A DNA stretch of 64,000 bases. Origin: Streptomyces sp. NL15-2K. GTDB taxonomy: Bacteria > Actinomycetota > Actinomycetes > Streptomycetales > Streptomycetaceae. Made by a program: the position numbers and the translations under genes. Below the pieces are notes generated by a model, which was not told where the DNA came from, did no database searches, and saw only the letters and a program-made list of their open reading frames with translations. This document shows, one piece after another, positions 1-8,735 of the stretch (position 1 is its first letter; each line of letters opens with the position of its first letter). The stretch covers positions 5,003,501 through 5,067,500 of the forward strand of contig NZ_CP130630.1 in NCBI RefSeq assembly GCF_030551255.1, given 5' to 3'.

Positions 1-2
1 TG

Positions 3-1487
3 CGCTCGCCGTACGGCAGGGGCCTGCCATGGTCGCCCATGTACGGCATGCTCTTCGCCGAACAGGGCTTCCACGTGGTCCTGCAGAGCTGCCGCGGCAC
101 CGGCGGCTCAGGCGGTGAGTTCGACCTGTGGCGCAACGAGGCCGCCGACGGCCGGGCCACGGTGTCCTGGCTGCGCGAACAGCCGTGGTTCAACGGGACC
201 CTGGGGACGGTCGGCCCCAGCTACCTGGGGTACGTACAGTGGGCGCTCGCCCTGGACCCCCCACCGGAGCTGAAGGCGATGGTGGTGCAGGTGGGTCTGC
301 ACGACCCCTACGCCTTGTTCCACACTGACGGGGTCCTCCAACTGGAGAACGCCCTCCTCGTCGGCGCGGGCATGACGCACCAGCATCGGGGGATCGCACC
401 CTTCGCGAGGGCGACGCTGCGCCTGCAGCGCCGACTGCGCGCCATCATCACCGCACGGCCGCTGCGCGGGGCGTACGCGTCCGCCCTCGGCGACATACCG
501 TGGCTGGACGACGTGATGACGCACCAGGACGCCGGCGACCCCTACTGGAACGGCGCCTCCCTGGCACGGGCGGCCGAGCGGATGAGCGTCCCCACGAGCC
601 TGATCACCGGATGGTACGACGCCCTGGTCGACCAGAGCTTCGAGCAGTACGCCCGCCTGCGTCAGGCCGGCTGCGACACCGCCCTGCTCGTCGGCCCCTG
701 GACCCATGCGTCCGCACTGCAGCAGGGCTGGCCCGAGGTGTTCGCCGAGAGCCTCGCCTGGCTGCGCGCCCACCTGTGCGCCGAGCCCTCCGGCCTGCGC
801 CCCACCGCCGTGCGCGTGCACGTCGGCGGCGAAGACGCGTGGCGGGACCTCGACGACTGGCCGCTCTCCCCCGGCACCACCTCATGGTTCCCCACCCCGG
901 ACGGGCATCTCACCCAGCAGGCCCCCGCGGACTCCGTACCACTGACGTCCTTTCGCTACGACCCGGCCGACCCCACGCCCTCCATCGGCGGCCCCCTGCT
1001 CTCCCGCACGGCCGGTCCCCGCGACAACAGCGCCCTGGAGGCCCGAGAGGACGTCCTGACGTTCACCGGCCCACAGCTGGCCGAACCCGTGGACATCCTC
1101 GGCCCGGTCGCCGCGCGGCTGAGTATCTCCACGGACACCGGATACACCGACGTCTTCGCCCGCCTGTGCGATGTGGACGCGCAGGGCCGCTCCACCAATG
1201 TCTGTGACGGACTGGCACGGCTTCGGACGGTGGGACAGGCACCCTCGGAGGTCACCGTACCGATGAGCACCACCGCCTACCGCTTCTCGGCCGGCCACCG
1301 TATTCGCTGGCAGATCAGCGGGGGTGCCCATCCGCGCTACGCCCGCAATCCCGGCACCGGAAAGTCTCCGGCGGACGCCGTCGACTTCATACCGACACGC
1401 ATCACGCTCCACACCGACTCCGCGCTGATACTCCCCCACGGTTCCCGGACCACGGGGCCCTCCGGAGCTGGACACCCCGACGCGTAG
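3..1487 (+). CDS. CocE/NonD-type alpha/beta hydrolase, 5' end outside window
   Basis: Serine hydrolase of the CocE/X-Pro dipeptidyl-peptidase (S15) family, acting on acyl ester or peptide bonds; the substrate cannot be read. The frame is open to the window edge and already encodes the family signature RSPYGRG before the Met at base 39, so the true start lies upstream. Counting from that Met, the nucleophile is Ser61 in GPSYLG, the acid is probably Asp194 in GWYDAL, and the histidine is His223 in GPWTHAS. The last ~200 residues look like the C-terminal jelly-roll domain of this family (PF08530 type). No signal peptide can be judged. The gene converges on the glycoside hydrolase at 1617. Confidence 0.9.
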   Translation, partial: RSPYGRGLPWSPMYGMLFAEQGFHVVLQSCRGTGGSGGEFDLWRNEAADGRATVSWLREQPWFNGTLGTVGPSYLGYVQWALALDPPPELKAMVVQVGLHDPYALFHTDGVLQLENALLVGAGMTHQHRGIAPFARATLRLQRRLRAIITARPLRGAYASALGDIPWLDDVMTHQDAGDPYWNGASLARAAERMSVPTSLITGWYDALVDQSFEQYARLRQAGCDTALLVGPWTHASALQQGWPEVFAESLAWLRAHLCAEPSGLRPTAVRVHVGGEDAWRDLDDWPLSPGTTSWFPTPDGHLTQQAPADSVPLTSFRYDPADPTPSIGGPLLSRTAGPRDNSALEAREDVLTFTGPQLAEPVDILGPVAARLSISTDTGYTDVFARLCDVDAQGRSTNVCDGLARLRTVGQAPSEVTVPMSTTAYRFSAGHRIRWQISGGAHPRYARNPGTGKSPADAVDFIPTRITLHTDSALILPHGSRTTGPSGAGHPDA

Positions 1488-1570
1488 ACACCGTGGCGAA
1501 CAGCAAGGGCCCGGGCCCGCCGACCTCGACGCACCCGGGCACCTTCCTACGGCACTGGCACCGGCACTGG

Positions 1571-1608
1571 CACCGGCGGCGGTCGCCGCCGGAGGTCGCC
1601 GCCGGTGG
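1571..1608. terminator. GC-rich hairpin between convergent genes
   Basis: CCGGCGGCG (1573-1581) and CGCCGCCGG (1584-1592) form a perfect stem. A second CGCCGCCGGTG downstream can pair alternatively with CACCGGCGGCG. It lies between the convergent genes ending at 1487 and 1617 and has no T-tract, as is usual in Streptomyces. Confidence 0.5.
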
Positions 1609-1616
1609 TCAGTGGC

Positions 1617-4600
1617 TCATCGCACCTCCTTCGCGTACGGCGCGACGGTGAGCCGGTCGATCAACGGCGCGTAGCGGGACCGGAGCAGGACGCCCGGGAA
1701 GGTGTCCGAGGCGTACGTCGTGCCGTCGAAGTTCGGCAGTTCCTCGGAGCGGAAGACGATCGTGTTCTGGCCCTTCTTCAGGTGGACCGGGACGGTCAGC
1801 TCCCAGAAGTTGTTCTGGTGGAAGCTGTGCGGGAAGCCGACGCGTCGCACCTCGCCGCCGTTGACGCTGATGTCGGCGTGGCGGGCGAGTGGGTCCGGGT
1901 TGTAGTGGGTGGCCTCGGACTGTTCCGGGTTGGAGTAGCGGACGCGGAGCGCGTAGAGGCCGTCGCGGTCGGCGGTGACGGTGAACGTCGCGGTGTTGCC
2001 GTTGCCGGGATCGCCGCCTATGCCGGCGATCGCCGTGCCGCCTGTGGCCAGCGAGAGCGGGGTGAGCGTGGCCGAGCCCGCCAGCTTGGCGGCATCCGCC
2101 TCGTACGTACGCGCCGGCAGCGCGCCCTCGGTCGGCGTGACCCTGAGGCGGTCGACGAGGGTGGTGGACGAACCTCCGGTCAGCGTCACCTTGTTGACGC
2201 CGCCCGAGAGGGAGACCGCCGCGCTGTTCCTGCCCTTGGCCAGGCGCAGGACGTCGTGGCCGTTGACGGAGAGCCGGGCGCCCGAGCCGCCGAGGGTGTC
2301 GACCTTGAGGGTGGCCTCACGGTCGGCGGGCGAGTAGACCCAGAACGTGGCGGTCTGGCCCTTGGCGAGCCGGGCCGCGCCCGATCCGGTGGCCGCCTGC
2401 TTCGGCAGGTCGTAGACGGGTCGCGCTCCGCCGTCCAGCCAGGACAGTTCGCCCTCGTAGACCTGAGTGCCGGCTGAAGCCTCCGGCAAGGACAGGGTGA
2501 GGCGGTCGACGATGGCGTCACCCTTCGTGACGCGCTCGCCGTCGGCGCTCTTCGCGGCGAGCGTCAGGGTGTGCTTGCCCTTGGTGAGCTCGACCTTGGT
2601 GTCGGTGTGGTCCCAGACCACCCACTTGTAGCCGAGCGGCAGGTACAGCTCCTGCTCGCTGTCCGCCTTGCCGTCCACGCTCAGGAAGACGTTGGTCGGG
2701 CCCTGTTCCTTCACCTTGTCGAAGGTGTTGAGGGAGTTGGCGAAGACGCTCAGGTCGTAGGTGCCGTCCTGCGGTACGTCCACGGTGAAGTCGAGCGTGA
2801 CGTCCGAGCCGGTGCGCAGGCCGCCCACGTCGTAGCCGCCGGAGGTGTAGAACTTCGACACGTCGCGGGGCGAGCCCTCCGGGCCGTTCTTGGAGTAGCC
2901 GGACCCGGTGTGGGCGGCGTCCTCCGCCTCGTACGAGCCCTGCCAGCGCACGGGCGGCGACTGGGTGCCCGCCGCCTTCCCGGCCGGGCTGAGGACGATC
3001 TCGTACGCCGACGACTCCTTCAGCGTCGGCAGCGCGCCGTCGCCGAAGTCGACGACCACCGTGCCGTCGTCACCGATCTTCAGGTTCTGCTCGGAGAGCA
3101 GCTTCGGGCCGGGGTTGTCGCCCACCTGCCCGCTCCAGTCGATCTCCTTCACCCAGGCGTGCACGCGGTCGCCGAAGAGCTTCTTCGGGACGTTGTCGAA
3201 GGTGATGTGGCCCTTGCCGGTGGAGCCACCGAAGATCAGCCGGGACTGCTTCTTCTTCTCGTCGAGCGTGGCGACGCCCTGCATGGTGTAGTTCTCGCCG
3301 GGGAACGGCGGGGTCACCTTCACCGTGTGCCCGCTCATCGAGGCGTACGAGTTCAGCAGCCACCACTGGCCGTTGCCGCGGTTGGACTGCACCGCGGAGT
3401 CGGAGAGGTTGCCGTCGATGTTCCAGTACGCGATGTCGGCGTCGACCTTGGACTCCTCGATCGCGGACACCCACTGGATCATCTGGCCGGGGACCGAGGT
3501 GTGGTAGTTGAAGGCGTACTCGTTGATGTTGACGGGGAGTTCGGTACCCGCCTTGGCGGTGCCCTTGAAGAGGTCCTTCTCCCACGCCCGGTACTTGGCG
3601 ACGCTCTCGCGCACCGCCTCCGGGTGGCTCAGCTCGTGCCAGGTGATGACGTCCGGGAGGGTGCCGGCGGCCAGGGCATGGGTGAGGAAGCCCTTCACCT
3701 GGTCGTACAGGACGCTGGTGTTGGGGCCGGCGATGCGGGCGTCGGGCATCTTGCCCTTGATGAGCTTGTAGAAGTCGTCCCAGGCGGCGAAGTAGTCGTC
3801 GGGGTCGTTGAGCCAGCTGACCTTGTCGTAGCTCCACTCGCCGGTGCCGAACATGTTGCCCTCGGGCTCGTTGAACGGCACGAAGACGATGTTGTCCTGG
3901 TACTCCTTCGGCAGCTTCAGGACCTGGTCGACCTGCTTCGCGATCTTCTCCCGGTAGAGCTTGAGCTTCTCCTCGGGAGTGCTGCCCGGCCACTGGTACG
4001 GGAAGCCGCGGTGGATGTCGGTCATGTAGATGTACACGTCACCGTCGGTGGAGTCGGCCAGCGGCTTGACCACTTCCAGCGCGTCGGCACCGGGGTGCTG
4101 CGGGCCGTCCTGCGCCTTCGTGGAAACGGTGCGCAGGCCCATGCCCTCGATGAGGTTGTTGGTGGGGACGTCCGGTCCGTACACGCCGTAGAGGGTGCCG
4201 GAGGCGCCGCCGTGGAACGCGCCGGTGTCCGAGCCGAGGTCGACGTTGAGCTGTCCCTCGCGGACCACGGTGACGGTCGCCTTCACAGCGCGCCCGGCCG
4301 CGGTTCCGGCCACCGTGAACGTCCCTGGCTGCGCGTACTTCTCGGGCGGTACGGCGTCCCAGGTGATCGGCGTGTCACGGTCGTAGCCGTCGGAGAAGGA
4401 GGAGCGGACGGCGGCGGGGAGGGAGGGGGCGGTGCCGGTCGTGGTGCGTGCCTCGAAGGACGTCTGCGAGAGCTGCTGGAGGGTGGGCACGGTCCCGACC
4501 GTGCCGGCCACCTGCTCGGAGCTGAGCGCCGCGTGCCACACGGTGAAGTCGTCGATCGCGCCCTTGAGCAGCGGGTCCGGCCAGAAGGACTTGCCGATGT

Positions 4601-5270
4601 AACCGGCGGCCGTGGCCGAAGCGTCCAGCAGGTCCCTGGCCTTGACGTCGGTGGCAGCGGAGGAGACCGCCACGCCGTCGAGGTAGGTGGTGACCCGGTG
4701 GGCTGTGCTGTCGAGGGTGACGGTGACGGTCCGCCACTGGTTCGCGGGAAGCTCCGCGTACCCGCTGACCTGTGCCTCCACGCCCCCTCCCCCGGTGGTC
4801 ACGGCCGTGCGCAGCACTCCGCCGTTGTTGGACGGGGTGGTGAAGAGGTACTTGGTGTTGTTGGTGCCGAGGTCGAAGACGCGCTGCCAGGACGCCTTGT
4901 CGTCGCCCCACTTCAGGCGGGCGGAGACGGTCAGGTCGGCCGCGTCGCCGAGGATCTCGCGGGGGAGACGGACGTACGCGCCGTTGGAGTCGGGTGACCC
5001 GCCGGGCAGGGCGAGCGCCTTGCCCCCGATCGCGCCCTCGACGGACTGGGCGGTGGAGCCGTTCACCAGGTCTGCCGTCAGGCCGTTGCCGGAACTGTCG
5101 GTGATCTTCCCGGAGGTGAGGTCGTCCTGGTCGAAGGTGTAACGGGCGGTGGGCTGGGGCGTGTCCGCCGCCTGCGCGGGGGCGACCGGCGCGGCCAGCA
5201 GGCCCGCGCCGAGGGCCAGCGCTACGGCGGCCGGGGCTCTGCCCCGCGCGGTTCTGTGAGCGGATGGCAT
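1617..5270 (-). CDS. Secreted multidomain glycoside hydrolase (clan GH-A-like)
   Basis: 1,217-residue exported carbohydrate-active enzyme. A signal peptide (residues 1-35, AQA-A cleavage) is followed by a LamG/concanavalin-like domain (~40-255) and a bacterial Ig-like Big_4 domain (~270-337). A catalytic TIM-barrel-like region (~345-760) has candidate acid/base Glu468 in FNEPEGN and nucleophile Glu584 in NINEYA, the NEP/E pattern of clan GH-A. Several CBM6/CBM35-like beta-sandwich regions follow (EAEDA, YEGELSW and YEADAAKL entries). The exact GH family is not recognised; it is reminiscent of GH39. The RBS AGAAAGGA precedes the ATG, and a LacI-type palindrome sits 22 bp upstream, suggesting sugar-induced expression. 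The gene stands alone between a convergent hydrolase and a regulator relic. Confidence 0.85.
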   Translation of the reverse strand: MPSAHRTARGRAPAAVALALGAGLLAAPVAPAQAADTPQPTARYTFDQDDLTSGKITDSSGNGLTADLVNGSTAQSVEGAIGGKALALPGGSPDSNGAYVRLPREILGDAADLTVSARLKWGDDKASWQRVFDLGTNNTKYLFTTPSNNGGVLRTAVTTGGGGVEAQVSGYAELPANQWRTVTVTLDSTAHRVTTYLDGVAVSSAATDVKARDLLDASATAAGYIGKSFWPDPLLKGAIDDFTVWHAALSSEQVAGTVGTVPTLQQLSQTSFEARTTTGTAPSLPAAVRSSFSDGYDRDTPITWDAVPPEKYAQPGTFTVAGTAAGRAVKATVTVVREGQLNVDLGSDTGAFHGGASGTLYGVYGPDVPTNNLIEGMGLRTVSTKAQDGPQHPGADALEVVKPLADSTDGDVYIYMTDIHRGFPYQWPGSTPEEKLKLYREKIAKQVDQVLKLPKEYQDNIVFVPFNEPEGNMFGTGEWSYDKVSWLNDPDDYFAAWDDFYKLIKGKMPDARIAGPNTSVLYDQVKGFLTHALAAGTLPDVITWHELSHPEAVRESVAKYRAWEKDLFKGTAKAGTELPVNINEYAFNYHTSVPGQMIQWVSAIEESKVDADIAYWNIDGNLSDSAVQSNRGNGQWWLLNSYASMSGHTVKVTPPFPGENYTMQGVATLDEKKKQSRLIFGGSTGKGHITFDNVPKKLFGDRVHAWVKEIDWSGQVGDNPGPKLLSEQNLKIGDDGTVVVDFGDGALPTLKESSAYEIVLSPAGKAAGTQSPPVRWQGSYEAEDAAHTGSGYSKNGPEGSPRDVSKFYTSGGYDVGGLRTGSDVTLDFTVDVPQDGTYDLSVFANSLNTFDKVKEQGPTNVFLSVDGKADSEQELYLPLGYKWVVWDHTDTKVELTKGKHTLTLAAKSADGERVTKGDAIVDRLTLSLPEASAGTQVYEGELSWLDGGARPVYDLPKQAATGSGAARLAKGQTATFWVYSPADREATLKVDTLGGSGARLSVNGHDVLRLAKGRNSAAVSLSGGVNKVTLTGGSSTTLVDRLRVTPTEGALPARTYEADAAKLAGSATLTPLSLATGGTAIAGIGGDPGNGNTATFTVTADRDGLYALRVRYSNPEQSEATHYNPDPLARHADISVNGGEVRRVGFPHSFHQNNFWELTVPVHLKKGQNTIVFRSEELPNFDGTTYASDTFPGVLLRSRYAPLIDRLTVAPYAKEVR

Positions 5271-5292
5271 GGTGGCGTCCTTTCTGGAGGCC

Positions 5293-5308
5293 GTCGAACC
5301 GGTTCGAC
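5293..5308. promoter_or_regulatory. Candidate LacI-family operator
   Basis: Perfect 16-bp palindrome GTCGAACCGGTTCGAC with the central CG typical of LacI-family operators. It lies 22 bp upstream of the glycoside hydrolase start. No LacI-family gene is in the window, so the cognate repressor would be encoded elsewhere. Confidence 0.6.
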
Positions 5309-5799
5309 AGCTTCCGCAGCGGCTCTTACCGATCGGCGGGGCCTACCGGGTGGACAGGTGGTGCGGGGTGCTCTGGTGGTGCGGGGGGCTCAGGTGTTGC
5401 GGGGGGGTGCTCAGGCGTTACGGGGCAGCTCAGGTGTCGGGGAACGCGGCGCGCGGCTGCCTCTCAACTCGCCCCAGCTATTCGGCTTTTCGAACATGGT
5501 TCGCAGTGTCGGCGAGACGGTAGGGGCAGGTGAGTGGGATGGTCAAGAGTTTGCGCACGGCGACGGATCGTCGGCGGCCGTCACTTTCGCTACCGGTTCA
5601 AGGCGGCCGACTCCGCGCGGCGTCGCCCTGAGTTGATTCGACTTCTCGTGCACCAATAATGCGCAACCGAGCGGCCGTTATTACCCGAAGGGGTTAATTG
5701 AGGGGTCCCTTCCGCCCTGAACGGGCATCGCACCATCAGCGGAGAGTGGTCAGCAATCAATTGAATCCACTTGAATCCACTCTGCTTTTGAGGAGGGGG
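5309..5799. other. Intergenic region with degenerate G-rich repeats
   Basis: No gene is seen. Bases ~5350-5445 hold about four degenerate copies of a G-rich unit (CTCAGGTG plus a run of Gs) with G-quadruplex potential. Bases 5640-5710 are AT-richer and could carry promoters for the divergent neighbours. TTGAATCCAC is duplicated in tandem at 5761-5780, just before the RBS AGGAGGGG of the regulator relic. Confidence 0.5.
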
Positions 5800-6322
5800 A
5801 TGGCCGGCCGTCGTGCAGCCAACGACTCCCTGCGGATGCTGCTCTCCACAGCCGACTGGACGTACGAGGCCCTGGCCCGGAACGTCAACGCGCTCGGTGC
5901 CGAGAACGGCATCCGCCTGTGCTACGACCGCACCTCGGTGGCCCACTGGCTGGCGGGGTCGGTTCCCCCAGGCCCGTACCAGGGAGTTGATCGCCGAGGC
6001 GTTCACTCGCAGACTGCGCCGCCCGGTGACTCTCGCCGAGCTGGGCATGGGCGATTCCGCTCCCGATCTCCTGAACGACGTCGATCCGCACGGCGGGACG
6101 ATCGCCGGGAGCCGGACGCACGCGGTGGCGCGTCTGGCCGCGCTGTGCGCGATGGACGCCGATCCCGCGCGCCGGTGCCTGTGCAGCAGTCCGTCTACCC
6201 TTTGATCTTGCGCAGTGCGCCCGCCCGAAGACCTCCCCTGGACCGACCGCCCGCTGGACACCAGCGACGAACCGCCGCCACTGCCGTCCATCACCTGGTG
6301 GTGGGACGACCTCACCCTCTGA
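5800..6322 (+). pseudogene. Frameshifted Streptomyces regulator (MAGRRAAN family)
   Basis: A start with a strong RBS (AGGAGGGG) encodes MAGRRAANDSLRMLLS, followed by sequence ending SVAHWLAGSVPPGP at ~5970. There the coding continuity jumps to another frame (RELIAEAFTRRLRRPVTLAE onward), which meets a TGA at 6203-6205. The same frame resumes after the stop with EDLPWTDRPLD and ends at a TGA at 6320-6322. The N-terminus is recognisable as a common Streptomyces regulatory protein family with a helix-turn-helix-like start. At least one frameshift and one premature stop mean it cannot give the normal product unless the assembly is wrong. Confidence 0.75.
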
Positions 6323-6354
6323 GGGCGGTCAAGGGCCGGGACGAGCCGCCGCGT

Positions 6355-6771
6355 TCACGCCTGGATCCACCGCCTCAGCGCCTCGACCGTGTTCTCCGGC
6401 GCCGTGTTGAAGCACAGCCGGATCCCGGGCGCCGTCTCGGTGAGGACGTTGACCAGCCGCTCGAACAGCAGAGTGTTCTCCGGTGCCATACGTATGGCAC
6501 CGCCGATCATCGCCAAGCCGTACACATGCTCCTGGAGATGCTCCCGGACGGTCGCCTCGGCGCGGTCCAAAGAGGTGTCGATCAGGCACGGGACAGCATC
6601 GAACCCCGACTCGCGCAGCGCCGCGTTCGCGGCCTTGATCCGGGCGGTGAGCACCGCCTCGTCGAGACCTTCGGGCATCCGGCTGTAGTCGAACGCACTC
6701 GGATGCAGCCCGATGGACAGCACCTTCGTATCGCTCGGCAGAGGAGTTGTTGAGGTCGTAGGCAGGCCCAT
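6355..6771 (-). CDS. Conserved hypothetical protein
   Basis: 138-residue soluble protein without signal peptide or membrane segment; family not recognised. The pattern is alpha/beta: a hydrophobic strand VLSIGLHPSAF, the loop DYSRMPEG, helices with AVLTARIKAANAAL, then CLIDTSL and a C-terminal ETVEALRRWI helix. The GLAMIGGAIRM stretch could be a loop in a small Rossmann-like fold. It follows the permease gene on the same strand but is separated from it by a strong terminator hairpin, so it is probably transcribed alone. Function unknown. Confidence 0.7.
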   Translation of the reverse strand: MGLPTTSTTPLPSDTKVLSIGLHPSAFDYSRMPEGLDEAVLTARIKAANAALRESGFDAVPCLIDTSLDRAEATVREHLQEHVYGLAMIGGAIRMAPENTLLFERLVNVLTETAPGIRLCFNTAPENTVEALRRWIQA

Positions 6772-6852
6772 GGGCGGTGCCCTCTCTGTTGGAGACGCGG
6801 TGATCTTTCCGGTGTATCACGGAAGCCGGGGAAGGGCCCGATCCGGATGCCG

Positions 6853-6884
6853 AAGGCTCCCCGCCGAAGACGGCGGGGAGCCTT
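6853..6884. terminator. Perfect 13-bp stem terminator
   Basis: AAGGCTCCCCGCC (6853-6865) pairs perfectly with GGCGGGGAGCCTT (6872-6884) around a 6-nt loop. It lies 31 bp past the stop codon of the permease gene and flanking A/T ends make it potentially bidirectional. Confidence 0.85.
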
Positions 6885-6915
6885 GAAGGGCCGTACGTAC
6901 GGCAGTCCGCCGCGC

Positions 6916-8388
6916 CTACCGGGACGCGACCGCGTCCTCCGGGCTCTTCGGGCGCATCCGCTCCCGCACCAGGGCGACCGCGATCACCAGCGCGGCGACG
7001 AGCACGGAGAGCAGCACCTGGCTGCGGCCACCGCCCTCCTTGTCGTCGGTGAGCATGTAGAGGAGCACGAACGTGATCATCCCGATCGTCGCCCACGTCA
7101 GATACGGGAACAGCCACATCCGGACGACGAGCTTGTCCGGGTTCTCGCGCAGGATGATTCCGCGCATCCGCAGTTGCGAGAAGCAGATGACCAGCCATAC
7201 GAAGAGCGCGACCGCGCCCGAGGAGTTCAGCAGGAACTGGAACACCGTGTCCGGCCACAGGTAGTTGAAGCCGACCGCCAGGAAGCCGAAGGCCACGGAG
7301 GCCAGGATCGCGGCCTGCGGGACACCTCGCGCGTTCGTCCGTGCGAAGGACCGCGGGGCGTCGTCGCGCTGCCCGAGGGAGAAGGCCATCCGGGAGGCGG
7401 TGTACAGGCCGGAGTTGAGACAGGACAGCACGGCGGTCAGCACGATGAAGTTCATGATCTCGCCGGCGTGCGGGATGCCGATCGTGTCCAGGGCCGCGAC
7501 GTACGAGCCCTTCTTCTCGATCGAGGGGTCGTTCCACGGCAGCAGGGAGACCACGACGAGGATCGAACCGACGTAGAAGACGCCGACCCGCCAGATCACG
7601 CTCCTGGTGGCCTTGGCGACCGCCTGCCGCGCGTCCGGGGCCTCACCGGCGGCGAGGGTGACGATCTCGCTGCCCATGAAGGAGAAGACGACCAGCAGGA
7701 TGCCGGTGAGGATCGTGCCGGGCCCGTTCGGCAGGAAGCCGCCGTGTTCGGTGAGGTTGCTGAAGCCCGTCGCGGCGTGGTCGGAACCGGGCAGCACACC
7801 GAAGATCGCCAGGCCGCCGAGGAGGATGAAGCCCGAGATGGCCACGACCTTGATGCCGGCGAACCAGAACTCGAACTCGCCGAAGGAGCCGACCGAGATC
7901 AGGTTCGTGGCGGTGAGGACCACCATCACGATCAGTGCCCAGGCCCACTGCGGTACGGCCGGCACCCACCCTTCCAGGATCACGGCACCGGCGGTCGCCT
8001 CCACGGCGAGCACGACGACCCAGAAGAACCAGTACAGCCAGCCGATCGAGAACCCGGCCCAGCGGCCCAGCGCCCGGTCCGCGTAGGCGGAGAAGGAGCC
8101 GGAGGACGGGTTGGCGGCGGCCATCTCGCCGAGCATCCGCATCACGAAGACGACCAGGGCGCCGACCAGCGCGTACGACACCAGGATGCCGGGCCCGGCG
8201 GCGGCGATACCGGAGGCGGAGCCCACGAAGAGACCCGCGCCGATCACGCCGCCGATGGCGATCATGGACAGATGGCGGTTCTTGAGGCCGGCCTGCAGAC
8301 CGTCCTGCTCCGGAGGCTGACCGGTGGCGGGTGGGGCGGCGGCGGGGGCTGGAGAATCGGGGGGACGTGTAGTCATGTCGACATCCAT
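6916..8388 (-). CDS. Amino-acid permease (APC superfamily, GabP-like)
   Basis: Cytoplasmic-membrane secondary transporter of about 490 residues with 12 predicted membrane spans. The first span carries the family motif IGGVIGAGLFVGS, and the protein has the SYALVGALVVFVMRMLGEMA and SFSAYADRALGRWAGF signatures of the AAT/GABA-permease branch. The start is placed at MDVDMTTRPP (or MTTRPP at 8376); neither has a strong ribosome binding site. The open frame extends to 8691, but that part shows no transporter character. The PucR regulator gene lies just upstream on the same strand, so the pair probably forms an uptake/control unit for a nitrogen source such as GABA or another amino acid; the substrate is inferred, not shown. 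Confidence 0.88.
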   Translation of the reverse strand: MDVDMTTRPPDSPAPAAAPPATGQPPEQDGLQAGLKNRHLSMIAIGGVIGAGLFVGSASGIAAAGPGILVSYALVGALVVFVMRMLGEMAAANPSSGSFSAYADRALGRWAGFSIGWLYWFFWVVVLAVEATAGAVILEGWVPAVPQWAWALIVMVVLTATNLISVGSFGEFEFWFAGIKVVAISGFILLGGLAIFGVLPGSDHAATGFSNLTEHGGFLPNGPGTILTGILLVVFSFMGSEIVTLAAGEAPDARQAVAKATRSVIWRVGVFYVGSILVVVSLLPWNDPSIEKKGSYVAALDTIGIPHAGEIMNFIVLTAVLSCLNSGLYTASRMAFSLGQRDDAPRSFARTNARGVPQAAILASVAFGFLAVGFNYLWPDTVFQFLLNSSGAVALFVWLVICFSQLRMRGIILRENPDKLVVRMWLFPYLTWATIGMITFVLLYMLTDDKEGGGRSQVLLSVLVAALVIAVALVRERMRPKSPEDAVASR

Positions 8389-8735
8389 CGAGTCGTTGGG
8401 AGGGCGGGGCCGTGCGGGGAGTGGCTGCCCGGATCGCCTCAGTGCCGGGATGAGCAGGCCGGTTGTGCGCGGGGGAAGCGGTCGTGGCCCTGACGATTCC
8501 CGAAAGCGTTCACGGTGCGCGGCGCGGTATCCGGATGTCGTGCGGGTGATGAGGTCGTCACTCGCACGTCCGCGCTGCGCTTCGTCTCCTCGTGGGAGGC
8601 GGTCCGCGGAACTTGGGGAAAACACTTGCGGAAATTGATTTGCGCAAGCGTATGAAAGGTCATGGGGCGATGTGTTTGTGCGGGACGACAAACTCGCCCT
8701 CGATGGCTGTACGACCGGCCAATGCGGAACCGGGG
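8389..8735. other. Intergenic region upstream of the permease
   Basis: No gene is seen. Two weak dyads occur: CTTGCG with CGCAAG near 8625-8650, and GTTTGT with ACAAAC at 8674-8693. Either could bind the PucR-type regulator encoded just beyond; this is only a suggestion. Confidence 0.35.

Noticed and set aside
2571..4997. 808-codon open frame antisense to the glycoside hydrolase
   Set aside because: Val/Gly/Leu/Arg-rich shadow of a high-GC gene; no domains, and the minus strand has signal peptide and catalytic motifs.
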